A DNA stretch of 64,000 nucleotides from Kribbella pittospori (GCF_004331465.1 NZ_SJKB01000003.1:124001-188000); one strand, 5' to 3'; shown: positions 46,514 through 55,805, counted from the stretch's first letter. Notes: generated by a model not told the origin, from the letters alone. Numbers and translations: made by a program.

Positions 46514-47503
46514 GTGACAACGATCGCCCCTGCGCCGCGCTCGACCCGACAGCACCACCTGATCGGGCTGACCGCTGCTTTCGGCATCGGCATGCTGGTC
46601 GCGGTCCAGTCCCGGCTGAACGGTGAACTCGGCGACGTCCTCGCCGACGGCATCGCGGCCGCCCTGATCTCGTTCGTCACCGGCCTCGCTGTCCTGCTCG
46701 CCGGCGCAGCCCTGGTCCCGCAGATCCGCCACTCGCTCGGCAACGTCTGGCGAGCCATCCGTACGCCGATGCGCGGGTACGGCGGCCTGCGCTGGTGGCA
46801 ATGCCTCGGCGGCCTCTCGGGTGCCTTCCTCGTCGCCACCCAATCGATCACGGTCTCGGTGATCGGTGTCGCCGTCTTCACCGTGGCCGGCGTCGCAGGT
46901 CAAGCGATCAGCAGCCTCGTCGTCGACCGGCTCGGCTTCGGCCCAGCCGGCCCGCAGCCGTTCACCACCGTCCGCGTTGTCGGCGCAGTGGTCGCGCTGA
47001 TCGCCGTCGTACTGGCGGTCTCGGATCAACTCGGTCACCCCGACGGCCTGCTGCTCGCGATCCTGCCCGCACTGGCCGGGTTCGGCGCCGCAGTCCAGCA
47101 GGCGATCAACGGACGCGTCGCCCGGACCGCTTCACCGGATGCGTACGGCGCCATCGCGGCCGGCGTGGTCAACTTCCTGGTCGGCTTCGCCGCCCTGCTG
47201 CTCGTGTTCCTCGTCGATCTCGGGTTCGAGGGCTTGCCGCACCACCTGCCGAGCGAGCCGTGGCTGTACCTCGGCGGCACCTGCGGCGTGATCTTCATCA
47301 GCGCCGCGGCGGCCGTGGTTCGCGTGGTCGGTGTGTTCGTGCTCGGCCTCGGCACCATCGCCGGTCAGCTGATCGCGAGCCTGTTCATCGACCTGTTCCT
47401 CCCGGCCGCCGACAAGGCGGTCACCTCCGCGGTCGTCGCCGGGACGGTGCTCGCCCTCGCCGCCGTCGTGATCGCGGCAGTGCCCAACCTCCGCCGCCAC
47501 TAA
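46514..47503 (+). CDS. DMT family transporter, YdcZ (DUF606) type, duplicated
   Basis: 329 residues with about ten hydrophobic helices in two DUF606/YdcZ repeats (for example IGMLVAVQSRLNGELGD and GFGAAVQQAINGRVART are equivalent positions in each half; both contain the QxxxNG motif). Inner-membrane transporter of unknown substrate. GTG 46514 is the start. Its last codons CGC CGC CAC TAA seed a 17-bp tandem repeat immediately downstream. Confidence 0.85.
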   Translation: MTTIAPAPRSTRQHHLIGLTAAFGIGMLVAVQSRLNGELGDVLADGIAAALISFVTGLAVLLAGAALVPQIRHSLGNVWRAIRTPMRGYGGLRWWQCLGGLSGAFLVATQSITVSVIGVAVFTVAGVAGQAISSLVVDRLGFGPAGPQPFTTVRVVGAVVALIAVVLAVSDQLGHPDGLLLAILPALAGFGAAVQQAINGRVARTASPDAYGAIAAGVVNFLVGFAALLLVFLVDLGFEGLPHHLPSEPWLYLGGTCGVIFISAAAAVVRVVGVFVLGLGTIAGQLIASLFIDLFLPAADKAVTSAVVAGTVLALAAVVIAAVPNLRRH

Positions 47504-47561
47504 CCGATCGCCGCCACTAACCGATCGCTGCCACTAACCGAGTGCCGCGACTAACCTGTCG
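47494..47561. repeat. 17-bp tandem repeat x4 spanning the transporter stop codon
   Basis: Units at 47494, 47511, 47528 and 47545: the first two are CCGCCACTAACCGATCG, the third and fourth differ at 3-4 bases. The first unit contains the TAA stop of the YdcZ-type gene, and each unit keeps a TAA. The last unit runs into the stop of the convergent EamA gene (CTA at 47551). Confidence 0.92.
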
Positions 47562-48519
47562 TCGCCGGAGCAACGACCGCCGGCTTGCGCCGCAGCGACG
47601 CCAACAACCCCTGCGAGACCGCAACACCGAGCAGTACGACGAGGCCGCCGACCGGCTGGTACCAGGCGATGTGCTCGTGCAGCACGATCACGCCGACCAG
47701 GATCGAGAACACCGGCATCAGGTAGGTCACCATCGACGCCCGGCTGGCCCCGATCAGCCGGATGTTGCGCATGCTGAGCACGAACGCGAGCCCACTGCCG
47801 AGTGCACCCAGCGCGACCACACTCAGCACCACCTCGATCGACAGCGACCACGGCACCGGCGGCGCCTGCCGGGTCACGATCGGAGCCACGATCGCGAGCT
47901 GAACCGTGGCGCACAGGAACATGCTGGCCGAGAGTGCGGTGCCGGACAACGATGTGCCCGCAACGAACCGCTTCTGGTACGGGATCACGACCCCGTAGCT
48001 GACCGCCGCCAGCATGCACAGCACCTGTCCGAGCAGGTCCGCACCGCCGTCGATGTGCCACGCCCCGAGGACGACGAGCATGCCGCCGAAGCCGATGACG
48101 AGCCCGGTGACCCGCTGCGCCGAGAACGTCTCGGTCCGGAAGACCAGCACGGCGACCGGCAGCACGACGAGCGGGGTGATGCCGTTCCAGATCCCCGCCA
48201 GGAGCGAGGGGATCCGCTCCTCGCCGTACCCGAACAGCGTCCACGGAATCGTCGAGCCGAGCGCGCCGATGACGAACGCGTGCACCCACAGTCTCGGGTC
48301 GCGGGGGAGCGGTTCGCGCTTGACCGCGAGGAACGCCAGCAGCACCAACGCCCCGGCGACGACCCGCCCGAGCGCCAGGTAGAGCGGCGGGAGCTCCCGG
48401 ACGCCGACGGAGATGAACAGGAAGCTGCAACCCCAGATGGCCGCGAGGACCAGCATCGTCGGGAGCCAGGCTTGCAGCGGAGCCTGGTCAGTAGTCGTCT
48501 CGGTGCTCACTCCTGACAT
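47551..48519 (-). CDS. EamA family drug-metabolite transporter
   Basis: 322 residues, two EamA repeats with about ten helices (LPTMLVLAAIWGCSFLFISVGV, ERIPSLLAGIWNGITPLVVLP, TALSASMFLCATVQLAIVAP, SRASMVTYLMPVFSILVGVIVLHE). The PLxxxLxxxVVAGALVLL and YLMPVFS motifs fit permeases for amino acids or metabolites. ATG 48519. Convergent with the YdcZ-type gene; divergent from the cysteine-desulfurase-like gene. Substrate unknown. Confidence 0.88.
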   Translation of the reverse strand: MSGVSTETTTDQAPLQAWLPTMLVLAAIWGCSFLFISVGVRELPPLYLALGRVVAGALVLLAFLAVKREPLPRDPRLWVHAFVIGALGSTIPWTLFGYGEERIPSLLAGIWNGITPLVVLPVAVLVFRTETFSAQRVTGLVIGFGGMLVVLGAWHIDGGADLLGQVLCMLAAVSYGVVIPYQKRFVAGTSLSGTALSASMFLCATVQLAIVAPIVTRQAPPVPWSLSIEVVLSVVALGALGSGLAFVLSMRNIRLIGASRASMVTYLMPVFSILVGVIVLHEHIAWYQPVGGLVVLLGVAVSQGLLASLRRKPAVVAPATTG

Positions 48520-48552
48520 CCTGCACTACCCGATCGACAGTTCGTACATATT

Positions 48553-48568
48553 TGCCCGGCAGCGGGCA
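48553..48568. promoter_or_regulatory. short inverted repeat in the divergent EamA/CsdA-like spacer
   Basis: TGCCC-ggcagc-GGGCA next to an AT-rich GTACATATT. Possible operator or promoter region; weak. Confidence 0.25.
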
Positions 48569-48630
48569 GTGATCGTGGGAAATGGACACCCAGTGACTGA
48601 GTGCTTGTCCGGCGGGGGAGGATGACGGCC

Positions 48631-49821
48631 ATGGGTGCCTTCGACGTGATCTCGGTCCGCAAACAGTTCCCCGCGCTCGACGAGGGCGCCGCACACTTCG
48701 ACGGTCCGGGCGGCTCGCAGACGCCGCGCGTGGTCGCCGACGCCGTCGCGGCCACGATGGTCTCGGCGATGGCGAATCGCGGTCACCTCACCGCGGCCGA
48801 GCGACGGGCCGACGAGATCGTCGTCGCCGCCCGCGAGGCCATGGCCGACCTGCTGGGCACCGATCCGCGCGGCATCGTCTACGGCCGCAGCATGACTCAG
48901 CTGACGTACGACTTCTCCCGCACGCTCGCGAAGTCCTGGGCACCTGGCGACGAGGTGATCGTTTCGCGCCTCGACCACGACGCGAACGTCCGCCCGTGGG
49001 TGCAGGCGGCCGAGGCCGTCGGCGCAACCGTCCGCTGGCTCGGCTTCGACACCGAGACCACCGAACTGGACGACATCGCACCGCTGCTGACCGACCGCAC
49101 TCGTCTGGTCGCCATCACCGGCGCATCCAACCTGCTCGGCACGCGACCCGATGCCGCCCGCATCGCCGACCAGGTCCATCGGGCCGGTGCGCTGATCTAC
49201 GTCGACGGTGTCCACCTGACCGCCCACGCGCCGGTCGCTGCGACGTACGCCGACTTCTACGCCTGCTCGCCGTACAAGTTCTTCGGGCCGCATCTCGGCG
49301 TACTGACGGCCGCGCCCGAGCTGCTCGAGACCCTGCATCCGGACAAGTTGCTGCCGTCGGCGGACGTCGTACCCGAGCGCTTCGAGTTCGGGACGCTGCC
49401 GTACGAGCTCCTGGCCGGGACGACCGCGGCGGTCGACTTCATCGCCGGACTCGGTGGGACCGGAAGCACCCGACGCGAGCGTCTGCTCGACTCGCTGCGG
49501 CTCGTCGAGGAGTACGAGGACAACCTCCGGGAGGACCTCGAATCCCGGCTGGCCGCCATCCCCGGCATCACGCTCCACGGCCACGCCTCCCGCCGTACGC
49601 CGACCCTGCTGTTCACCGTGGACGGCCGGGAACCGTCGGCGGTGGCCGCGCGGCTGGCGGCGGCCGGCGTCAACGCTCCGGCCGGCTCGTTCTACGCCTA
49701 CGAACCCGCCCGCCACCTCGGTCTGGGCCCTGCCGGTGGGGTCCGCGTGGGCCTCGCGCCGTACACGGATCAGTCCGATGTGGACCGTCTCGTGGACGCG
49801 ATCGCCCGTCTTGACGATTAA
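48631..49821 (+). CDS. cysteine desulfurase-like PLP enzyme (class V aminotransferase)
   Basis: 396 residues. Fold-type I PLP enzyme of the VC1184-like group: FPALDEGAAHFDGPGGSQTPRVV, GRSMTQLTYDFSRTLAKSW, SRLDHDANVRPWV, VDGVHLTAHAPV (PLP-binding Asp) and YACSPYKFFGPHLGVL with the Schiff-base lysine. The flexible loop carrying the active cysteine of true NifS/SufS enzymes is not evident, so sulfur transfer is uncertain. ATG 48631 is favoured over 48622 because GGGGAGG is well spaced for it. Neighbours give no pathway clue. Confidence 0.88.
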   Translation: MGAFDVISVRKQFPALDEGAAHFDGPGGSQTPRVVADAVAATMVSAMANRGHLTAAERRADEIVVAAREAMADLLGTDPRGIVYGRSMTQLTYDFSRTLAKSWAPGDEVIVSRLDHDANVRPWVQAAEAVGATVRWLGFDTETTELDDIAPLLTDRTRLVAITGASNLLGTRPDAARIADQVHRAGALIYVDGVHLTAHAPVAATYADFYACSPYKFFGPHLGVLTAAPELLETLHPDKLLPSADVVPERFEFGTLPYELLAGTTAAVDFIAGLGGTGSTRRERLLDSLRLVEEYEDNLREDLESRLAAIPGITLHGHASRRTPTLLFTVDGREPSAVAARLAAAGVNAPAGSFYAYEPARHLGLGPAGGVRVGLAPYTDQSDVDRLVDAIARLDD

Positions 49822-49840
49822 TCAGGCGACTATCTAAAGT
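49811..49840 (+). promoter_or_regulatory. promoter for the sugar operon
   Basis: TTGACG (49811-49816) and TAAAGT (49835-49840), 18 nt apart, at the end of the preceding gene. A GATTAATC palindrome (49815-49822) overlaps the -35 edge. Confidence 0.5.
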
Positions 49841-49869
49841 CTGTGGGGAAATTCGTTCGAGGGGGTTGG

Positions 49870-51435
49870 GTGAGAGAACCGAGCGCGGTCTTCGTCCAGG
49901 TCGGTTCTGCGGACGCCCTGACCACAGCGGTCCGGAACGGCACGACTTGGTCGGCCGCCGGAGTCGACGTCGCCTGGTCCGACGGCACCGTCGACGTGAC
50001 CGCCGCATCCGTCTCGCGAGTCGCCCTCCGCTGGGCCGAAGCCTTGCCCACCGAAGCACTCGTGCTCGGCGACGCCTGGGAACGCTCGTACGGCGACCTG
50101 CAATGGCGGCATCTGCAGCCCGAGCGACTGCTCCCGTGGTACTTCCTCACCCACGATCCGCGGACCGGCAGCACCACCGGCGCAGGCGTGGACGTCCAGC
50201 CGAATGCGTTCTGTGCGTGGACGGTCGACGCGGATGGGTTCACTCTGTGGCTAGACCTTCGCAACGGTGGCGGCCCGACCCAGCTGAACGGCCGGACCCT
50301 GACCGCCGCGATCGTCCGGAGTTTCGACGACGCCGGCACCCCGTGGCAGACCCTGGAAGCAGCGGTCGCCACCATGAGCTCCCGGCTACCGGCGCGACCT
50401 GAGCCCGCGCCGGTAGTCGGGGCCAACAACTGGTACTACGCGTACGGCCAGAACTTCGACGAGAAGGCGGTACTCAAGGACGCCGCCACGATCGTCGAGC
50501 TGGCCGACGGTCACCCGGTCAAGCCGTTCAGCGTGGTCGACGACGGCTGGTACCCGGGCGGTATCGCGTCCGGCGGTCCGTGGGACCTCGGCAAGCCCGG
50601 TGTCTTCGACGACATGGCCGGTACGGCGGCCGCGATCAAGGAACTCGGCGCCCGGCCAGGCCTGTGGTTCCGCCCGCTCCTGGTCCGCGAGGCCGGCCCG
50701 TGGAGTCGGTCCGGACCCGGCAACGGCCGCGCGCTCGACCCGTCGTACCCGGAGATCCTGGACCTCGTCCGCGAGGATCTGCAGCGGTTCAAGGGCTGGG
50801 GTTTCGAGCTGGTGAAGCATGACTTCAGCACGTACGACGTCTTCGGCCGGTTCGGGCCGGCGATGGGGTCGCGGCTGACCGACAGCGGTTGGCAGCTCCA
50901 CGATCCGGCGCGGACGACGGCCGAGATCGTGCTCGCGTTCTACCGCGAGATCCGGTCCGCGGCCGACGACGTCGTACTGATCGGATGCAACACCGTCGGG
51001 CACCTCGCGGCGGGGCTGGTCGACGTACAGCGCACCGGTGACGACACGTCCGGCCGGGACTGGGAGCGGACCCGGAAGATGGGCGTGAACACGCTCGCGT
51101 TCCGGCTGCCGCAGCACAACCGGTTCTTCACCGTCGACGCGGACTGCGTCCCGTGTACGCCGGAGACGCCGTGGGAACTGAACCAGCGCTTCCTGGATCT
51201 GGTCGCCCGGTCGGGGACGGCGCTGTTCGTGTCGGTCGATCCAGCGGCGCGGACGGAGCAGACGGACCGGGCGCTGAGTGACGGTATACGGTTGGCGCTC
51301 AGTGGTGGGGACGCGTCCGGGATCGAGCCGGTGGACTGGCTCGTGAACACCACACCGAACGCGTGGCGCACGGGGAGCGGGACCGTCCACTACGACTGGT
51401 CACGTCCGTGGGGTGCGGACCCGGTTTCCGGCTGA
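49870..51435 (+). CDS. alpha-galactosidase-like glycoside hydrolase (GH36/GH31-related)
   Basis: 521 residues. The catalytic barrel shows PVKPFSVVDDGWYPGG (residues about 217-231), GLWFRPLLVRE, and GFELVKHDFSTYD with Asp318 as the likely nucleophile (KxDF signature of GH36/clan D). DVQRTGDDTSG, about 55 residues later, would supply the acid/base aspartate. The N-terminal 170 residues form the beta-sandwich. GTG 49870 is chosen because GAGGGGG precedes it; an in-frame GTG at 49843 lacks a site. No signal peptide, so it acts on imported sugars. First gene of a likely operon with ROK and GH125. Confidence 0.82.
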   Translation: MREPSAVFVQVGSADALTTAVRNGTTWSAAGVDVAWSDGTVDVTAASVSRVALRWAEALPTEALVLGDAWERSYGDLQWRHLQPERLLPWYFLTHDPRTGSTTGAGVDVQPNAFCAWTVDADGFTLWLDLRNGGGPTQLNGRTLTAAIVRSFDDAGTPWQTLEAAVATMSSRLPARPEPAPVVGANNWYYAYGQNFDEKAVLKDAATIVELADGHPVKPFSVVDDGWYPGGIASGGPWDLGKPGVFDDMAGTAAAIKELGARPGLWFRPLLVREAGPWSRSGPGNGRALDPSYPEILDLVREDLQRFKGWGFELVKHDFSTYDVFGRFGPAMGSRLTDSGWQLHDPARTTAEIVLAFYREIRSAADDVVLIGCNTVGHLAAGLVDVQRTGDDTSGRDWERTRKMGVNTLAFRLPQHNRFFTVDADCVPCTPETPWELNQRFLDLVARSGTALFVSVDPAARTEQTDRALSDGIRLALSGGDASGIEPVDWLVNTTPNAWRTGSGTVHYDWSRPWGADPVSG

Positions 51436-51445
51436 TGGGGGAGTT

Positions 51446-52690
51446 GTGAGCGTTCGCCGGGGCACGAACCTCGATCGCGTCGGAGGTTTCAACGACGCGG
51501 TGGTCCTCGACGCGATCCGCCGCAGTACCCGGCTGAGCCGGGTGGAGCTCGCCGAGGTCACCGGTCTGTCCGGCCAGGCGATCTCCAACATCACTCGCCG
51601 ACTGCTCGAAGCGGGACTGCTCCGCGACGCCGGTCGGCAGAGGACTTCAGGTCTCGGCAAGCCGCGGACATTGCTCGAGCTCGAACCCGCCGGACAGTAC
51701 GCCGTCGGCGTTCACCTCGACCCTGCGGTCGTGACCGTCGTCGTCCTCGACCTCACCGGTGAAGTGATCGCTCGTCGCAGCGTGGGTACGCCGCACGCCG
51801 ACGACCCGGACGTCCTGATCGACAGGATCGCGGCCACGATCGAGGACGTGATCACCGAGGCCGCGGCACCGCGCGATCGCGTCACCGGTGTCGGGATCGC
51901 CGCCCCCGGACCGATCGACGTCGAACGCGGCGTAGTCGTCGACCCGCCCAACTTGTCCGCCTGGCATCTGGTCCCGCTACGAGACGAGTTGCGCGAGCGG
52001 ATCGGACTACCTGTCCTGCTGGACAAGGACGTGACGGCGGCAGCGTCGGCCGAGAAGTGGGCCGGCGGAGGCGGCAGCTTCGTCTTCTTCTACCTCGGTA
52101 CGGGCGTCGGCGCCGGGCTGGTGATCGGCGACGAGGTGGTCCGCGGATCGTCCAGCAACGTCGGCGAGATCGGTCACGTGATCGTCGATCCGGACGGCCC
52201 GGTCTGCTACTGCGGACGCCGCGGCTGCGTCGGCGAAGCCAGCCAGCCGCGCTACCTCGTCCAGCAGGCGATGCAGACCGGAGTACTTGCTCAGGGCATC
52301 GACCTTGACGATCGCGGCGCGGTCGACGCGGCCTTCGCCCGGCTCTGCTCGGAGGCCGAAGACGGGCCGGGGCTCGCGCGTGAGATCGTCGCGGTGCTGG
52401 CCGAGCGGATCGCCAAGGTGGTCGAGGACATCGCGAACCTGCTCGACCTCGAGCGGGTGGTCTTCGGCGGGCCGCACTGGGAACAGCTCGCGCCGCTGCT
52501 CGGCGACGCGGTCCGAGCCGCCCTCGAGGAGCGGTTCCTGGTCCGCTCGGTGCACCCGTTCGAGGTCGCCGGTACGGCGCTCGGCGTCGACGTCGGCGCG
52601 ATCGGCGCCGCCAGCCTGGTGCTCGACCAGACGTTCTCGCCCAATCCCTCGGTGCTGCTGCCCGACCGTGAACTCGTTGGTGAAAGGTGA
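51446..52690 (+). CDS. ROK family transcriptional regulator
   Basis: 414 residues. N-terminal winged helix (FNDAVVLDAIRRSTRLSRVELAEVTGLSGQAISNITRRLLEAGLL), then a ROK domain: GVGIAAPGPIDVERG, FYLGTGVGAGLVIGDEVVRG, NVGEIGHVIVD and the zinc motif CYCGRRGCVGEAS. The kinase-site aspartate position reads LDKDVTAAASAEKW, not the usual NDANxAA, so this is a sugar-sensing repressor more than a kinase. GTG 51446, 10 nt after the hydrolase stop. Probably controls this operon. Confidence 0.9.
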   Translation: MSVRRGTNLDRVGGFNDAVVLDAIRRSTRLSRVELAEVTGLSGQAISNITRRLLEAGLLRDAGRQRTSGLGKPRTLLELEPAGQYAVGVHLDPAVVTVVVLDLTGEVIARRSVGTPHADDPDVLIDRIAATIEDVITEAAAPRDRVTGVGIAAPGPIDVERGVVVDPPNLSAWHLVPLRDELRERIGLPVLLDKDVTAAASAEKWAGGGGSFVFFYLGTGVGAGLVIGDEVVRGSSSNVGEIGHVIVDPDGPVCYCGRRGCVGEASQPRYLVQQAMQTGVLAQGIDLDDRGAVDAAFARLCSEAEDGPGLAREIVAVLAERIAKVVEDIANLLDLERVVFGGPHWEQLAPLLGDAVRAALEERFLVRSVHPFEVAGTALGVDVGAIGAASLVLDQTFSPNPSVLLPDRELVGER

Positions 52691-52697
52691 TGTGTCG

Positions 52698-53972
52698 ATG
52701 ATCGATCCCGAGGTTCTGTCCCGCGCCACCGAGGCGGTTCGCCGGGCGACCGGCGACGAGGTGATCGCGGAGATGTTCCGGCGGTCGATGGCCGAGAACC
52801 TGCCCGCGGTGGCCGAACGGCGGCCGGACGGCACCACGTTCGTGCTCACCGGCGACATCCCGGCGATGTGGCTGCGCGACTCCGCCGCCCAGCTCCGCCC
52901 GTACCTGCTGCTGTGCAAGGACGATCCCGCCCTGCAGGACGTACTGATCGGCGTCCTGCACCGCCAACTCGAGTACGTCGTCCTGGACCCGTACGCGAAC
53001 GCGTTCAACCGGGAGCCGAACGGCGAGGGTCACACCGACGACGAGACCGAGATGTCGCCGTGGGTGTGGGAACGCAAGTACGAGATCGACTCGCTGTGCT
53101 TCCCGCTCGACCTGGCGTACCGGCTGTGGCGGATCACCGGACGGGCGGACGTGATCGACGAGCGCCTGCGGGCCGCGGCCGACGCGATCATCGATCTGTG
53201 GACCGTGGAGGAGGATCACGAGGCGAGGTCGCCGTACCGGTTCCAGCGGGACGAACCGGACATGCTGCCGACGGACACACTGGTCCGCGAGGGGCGTGGT
53301 CCGCTGACCCGGCCGACGGGGATGTCGTGGAGTGCGTTCCGGCCGAGTGACGACGCGACAGCGCTCGGGTTCAACGTGCCCGGCAACATGTTCGCGTCGG
53401 TTGTGCTCGGCTACCTGCAAGAGATGGCGGCCGAGGTGTTCGCGGACGAGTCACTGGCCGCGCGGGCCAAGGAGCTGAAGGCCGACATCGACGACGGTAT
53501 CGCGCGGCACGGCATGGTCGATCACCCGGAACACGGCCGGATCTACGCGTACGAGGTCGACGGCGCCGGCGCGACCCTGCTGATGGACGACGCCAACATG
53601 CCGAGCCTGCTGTCGATGCCGCTGAGCGGGTACGCCGCCGCGGACGATCCGACGTACGTCGCCACTCGCCGACTGCTGCTGAGCGCCGAGAATCCTTTCT
53701 ACTACAGCGGAACGCACGCCGCCGGCATCGGCAGCCCGCACACTCCGCCGGACCAGGTGTGGCCGATCGCCCTTGCTGTGCAGGGTTTGACGAGTACGTC
53801 GGCGGAGGAGCGCCAGCGGTTGCTGGAGCTCCTCCGCGACACCACGGGCGGTACCGGCCAGATGCACGAGTCGTTCCACGTCGAGGATCCGGCGAACTTC
53901 ACCCGCGAGTGGTTCTCCTGGGCGAACGCGATGTTCTGCGAGCTGGCGCTGGTCCACGCCGGGATCAGGTGA
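52698..53972 (+). CDS. GH125 exo-alpha-1,6-mannosidase
   Basis: 424 residues. Metal-independent inverting mannosidase family (formerly DUF1237). Signatures: TGDIPAMWLRDSAAQLRPYL near residue 52, LDPYANAFN, WVWERKYEIDSLCFPLDLAYRLW, GFNVPGNMFASVVLGYLQEMA and SGTHAAGIGSPHTPP. No signal peptide, so it trims imported manno-oligosaccharides. ATG 52698 is chosen; GTG 52692 is also possible. It lies 7 nt after the ROK gene, giving a GH36-ROK-GH125 operon. The 3' end overlaps the convergent permease gene by 8 nt. Confidence 0.92.
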   Translation: MIDPEVLSRATEAVRRATGDEVIAEMFRRSMAENLPAVAERRPDGTTFVLTGDIPAMWLRDSAAQLRPYLLLCKDDPALQDVLIGVLHRQLEYVVLDPYANAFNREPNGEGHTDDETEMSPWVWERKYEIDSLCFPLDLAYRLWRITGRADVIDERLRAAADAIIDLWTVEEDHEARSPYRFQRDEPDMLPTDTLVREGRGPLTRPTGMSWSAFRPSDDATALGFNVPGNMFASVVLGYLQEMAAEVFADESLAARAKELKADIDDGIARHGMVDHPEHGRIYAYEVDGAGATLLMDDANMPSLLSMPLSGYAAADDPTYVATRRLLLSAENPFYYSGTHAAGIGSPHTPPDQVWPIALAVQGLTSTSAEERQRLLELLRDTTGGTGQMHESFHVEDPANFTREWFSWANAMFCELALVHAGIR

Positions 53973-54810
53973 TGTCTCGCCGGCGCGTCGTCCAGGCGGC
54001 CAATCCGGCGAAGACCGCGCAGTAGGCGAACAGGGTCAGGAGGGCACGGCCACCGCTGACCGCATCCCGCACCCCAGGGGGTGCGTCGGCCGCGCTGATG
54101 CCGGTGACGGCGAACACCAGCGATCCGGCGTTGGTGCCCGGCAGCGCGTTGGTCACCACGTCGAGGTCAGGCAGCAGGCTGCTCACGACGCCGGCCAGCA
54201 GGGGCTCGATCCCCAGGATCCAGACCACGCCCAGCCCGATCGGCAGTGCGACGTTGCGGAAGGCAACGGCCAGGACCGCACCGGCCAGGCACCACATCAT
54301 CAGGACCAGCCAGCCGCCGGCGAGGCCGCGGAGCAGGTCGAGCGGACCCGGCCAGCTCATGGAGCCGTTCTCGCCCGCGGCGATCCCGATACTGCACAGC
54401 GCGGAGGCGACGAAGATGCCGAGCACCCAGATCACGATCATGGTGCCGAGGGCGAGGAACTGTGCGGTCAGTACGGAAGCGCGACCGGGCCGCTGGGTGA
54501 GGATCGTCTTCAGCGTGCCCCAGGTGTACTCACCGCCGATCACGATCGCGCCGAGCACCAGGGCGAGTGCGCCGGCGAAGATCGGATAGCCGCCGATCGT
54601 GTTGTCCAGCACGTGGCTCGGCAGCATGCCCTCGAGGACCTGAGCCCGCGGTACGCCGTCGGTCCCCGGGTTGTCGTCGCCGGTGGCATAGCCGAGGTAT
54701 GGCAGCAAATAGCCGAAGATCAGGCTCAGCACCAGCCCGGCGCCGAACAGCACCCACACCGCTGATCGCTTGCGGAGCTTGAGCAACTCCGCCCGGTAAC
54801 TACCCAACAT
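53965..54810 (-). CDS. ABC-2 type transporter permease
   Basis: 281 residues with six hydrophobic helices (for example SAVWVLFGAGLVLSLIFGYLLPYLGYA, FAGALALVLGAIVIGGEY, FLALGTMIVIWVLGIFVASAL, VLMMWCLAGAVLAVAF). GEYTWGTLKTILTQRPGR matches the conserved cytoplasmic segment of ABC-2 permeases used for drug or peptide export. The start overlaps the end of the ATPase gene by 11 nt, so both subunits are co-translated. Confidence 0.93.
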   Translation of the reverse strand: MLGSYRAELLKLRKRSAVWVLFGAGLVLSLIFGYLLPYLGYATGDDNPGTDGVPRAQVLEGMLPSHVLDNTIGGYPIFAGALALVLGAIVIGGEYTWGTLKTILTQRPGRASVLTAQFLALGTMIVIWVLGIFVASALCSIGIAAGENGSMSWPGPLDLLRGLAGGWLVLMMWCLAGAVLAVAFRNVALPIGLGVVWILGIEPLLAGVVSSLLPDLDVVTNALPGTNAGSLVFAVTGISAADAPPGVRDAVSGGRALLTLFAYCAVFAGLAAWTTRRRDIT

Positions 54811-55720
54811 CGGCCTTCTCCTCGCTGGTGGTGAGCTCGAAGAAGATGTCCTCCAGAGCCCGCTCCGTGCTGTGCAACTCCGACACCGCGATGCCGGCCT
54901 CGACCAGGACCCGGTTCACCTCGGCGGCCCGGTCCGGGGCGACCTTGACCCGCAGCGTGTCGTCGTACAGGTGGACCATGCCGGTGCCGAGGAACTCGGT
55001 GAGGACCGTCTGCGCGGTCTCCCGCGGTGCGGCCCGCACGACCAGCTCCTGCTCGCCGCGCAGGTCCTCGACGTTGTGCTCGGCAACCATCCGGCCGGAG
55101 TTGATGATCCCGACCCGGTCGCAGATCTGCTGCACCTCGCCGAGCAGATGGCTGGACAGCAGGACCGTCCGTCCCTCGGACCCGAGCTCCCGGATCAGCC
55201 GGCGCATGTCCCGCATCCCGGCCGGGTCGAGCCCGTTGGTCGGCTCGTCCAGGATCACCAGCTCCGGGTCCTTCAGCAGCGCGGCCGCGACCCCGAGCCG
55301 TTGCTTCATCCCCAGGGAGTACGTCGAGAACCGGTCCTTGGCCCGATCGGCGAGATCGACCAGGTCCAGCACCTCGTCGATCCGTTCCCGCGGCACCTCG
55401 GCGTACTCGGCCAGCAGCCGCAGGTTGTCCAGACCGGACAGGTATGGATAGAACGCCGGCGACTCGATCATCGACCCGGTCCGCCCGAGTACGTCGGCCT
55501 GTCCCGGTGCGCCACCGAGCACGCGCACACTCCCGCTCGTCGGCGCGATCAGCCCGGTCAGGATCCGCAACGTCGTCGTCTTCCCGGCGCCGTTCGGGCC
55601 GAGGAACCCGTAGACCTCGCCGGGCAGCACCGTCAGATCGACACCGTCAACCGCCAGAGTGTCGCCGTACCTCTTCGTCAACCCGGTCACCTCGACCAGC
55701 GGAGCAGCTGTCTCGTTCAT
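54800..55720 (-). CDS. ABC transporter ATP-binding protein
   Basis: 306 residues. Walker A GPNGAGKTTTLR near residue 39, signature YSLGMKQRLGVAAAL, Walker B LVILDEPTNGLDPAGM and the H-loop SSHLLGEVQ. The C-terminal 85 residues are the DrrA-like extension. Exporter ATPase for a drug, lantibiotic or lipid. Downstream of two NarL response regulators, a common design in which the two-component system induces the exporter. Overlaps the permease gene. Confidence 0.95.
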   Translation of the reverse strand: MNETAAPLVEVTGLTKRYGDTLAVDGVDLTVLPGEVYGFLGPNGAGKTTTLRILTGLIAPTSGSVRVLGGAPGQADVLGRTGSMIESPAFYPYLSGLDNLRLLAEYAEVPRERIDEVLDLVDLADRAKDRFSTYSLGMKQRLGVAAALLKDPELVILDEPTNGLDPAGMRDMRRLIRELGSEGRTVLLSSHLLGEVQQICDRVGIINSGRMVAEHNVEDLRGEQELVVRAAPRETAQTVLTEFLGTGMVHLYDDTLRVKVAPDRAAEVNRVLVEAGIAVSELHSTERALEDIFFELTTSEEKADVG

Positions 55721-55805
55721 AGCAACGAGACTGCCGGTCGAGCGCCTGGTGCCGCGTCGGCCAGAGGGAGTGACCGCTCCTACCGCAGCCGGAGTACTCC
55801 GGGGG

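Noticed and set aside
47494..47561. CRISPR-like array
   Set aside because: Units are 17 bp and adjacent, with no spacers and no cas genes; the same holds for 6273-6328 and 31877-32020.
48631..49821. Housekeeping iron-sulfur cysteine desulfurase (SufS/IscS)
   Set aside because: No active-site cysteine loop is evident and no suf or isc genes are adjacent; kept as a desulfurase-like PLP enzyme.
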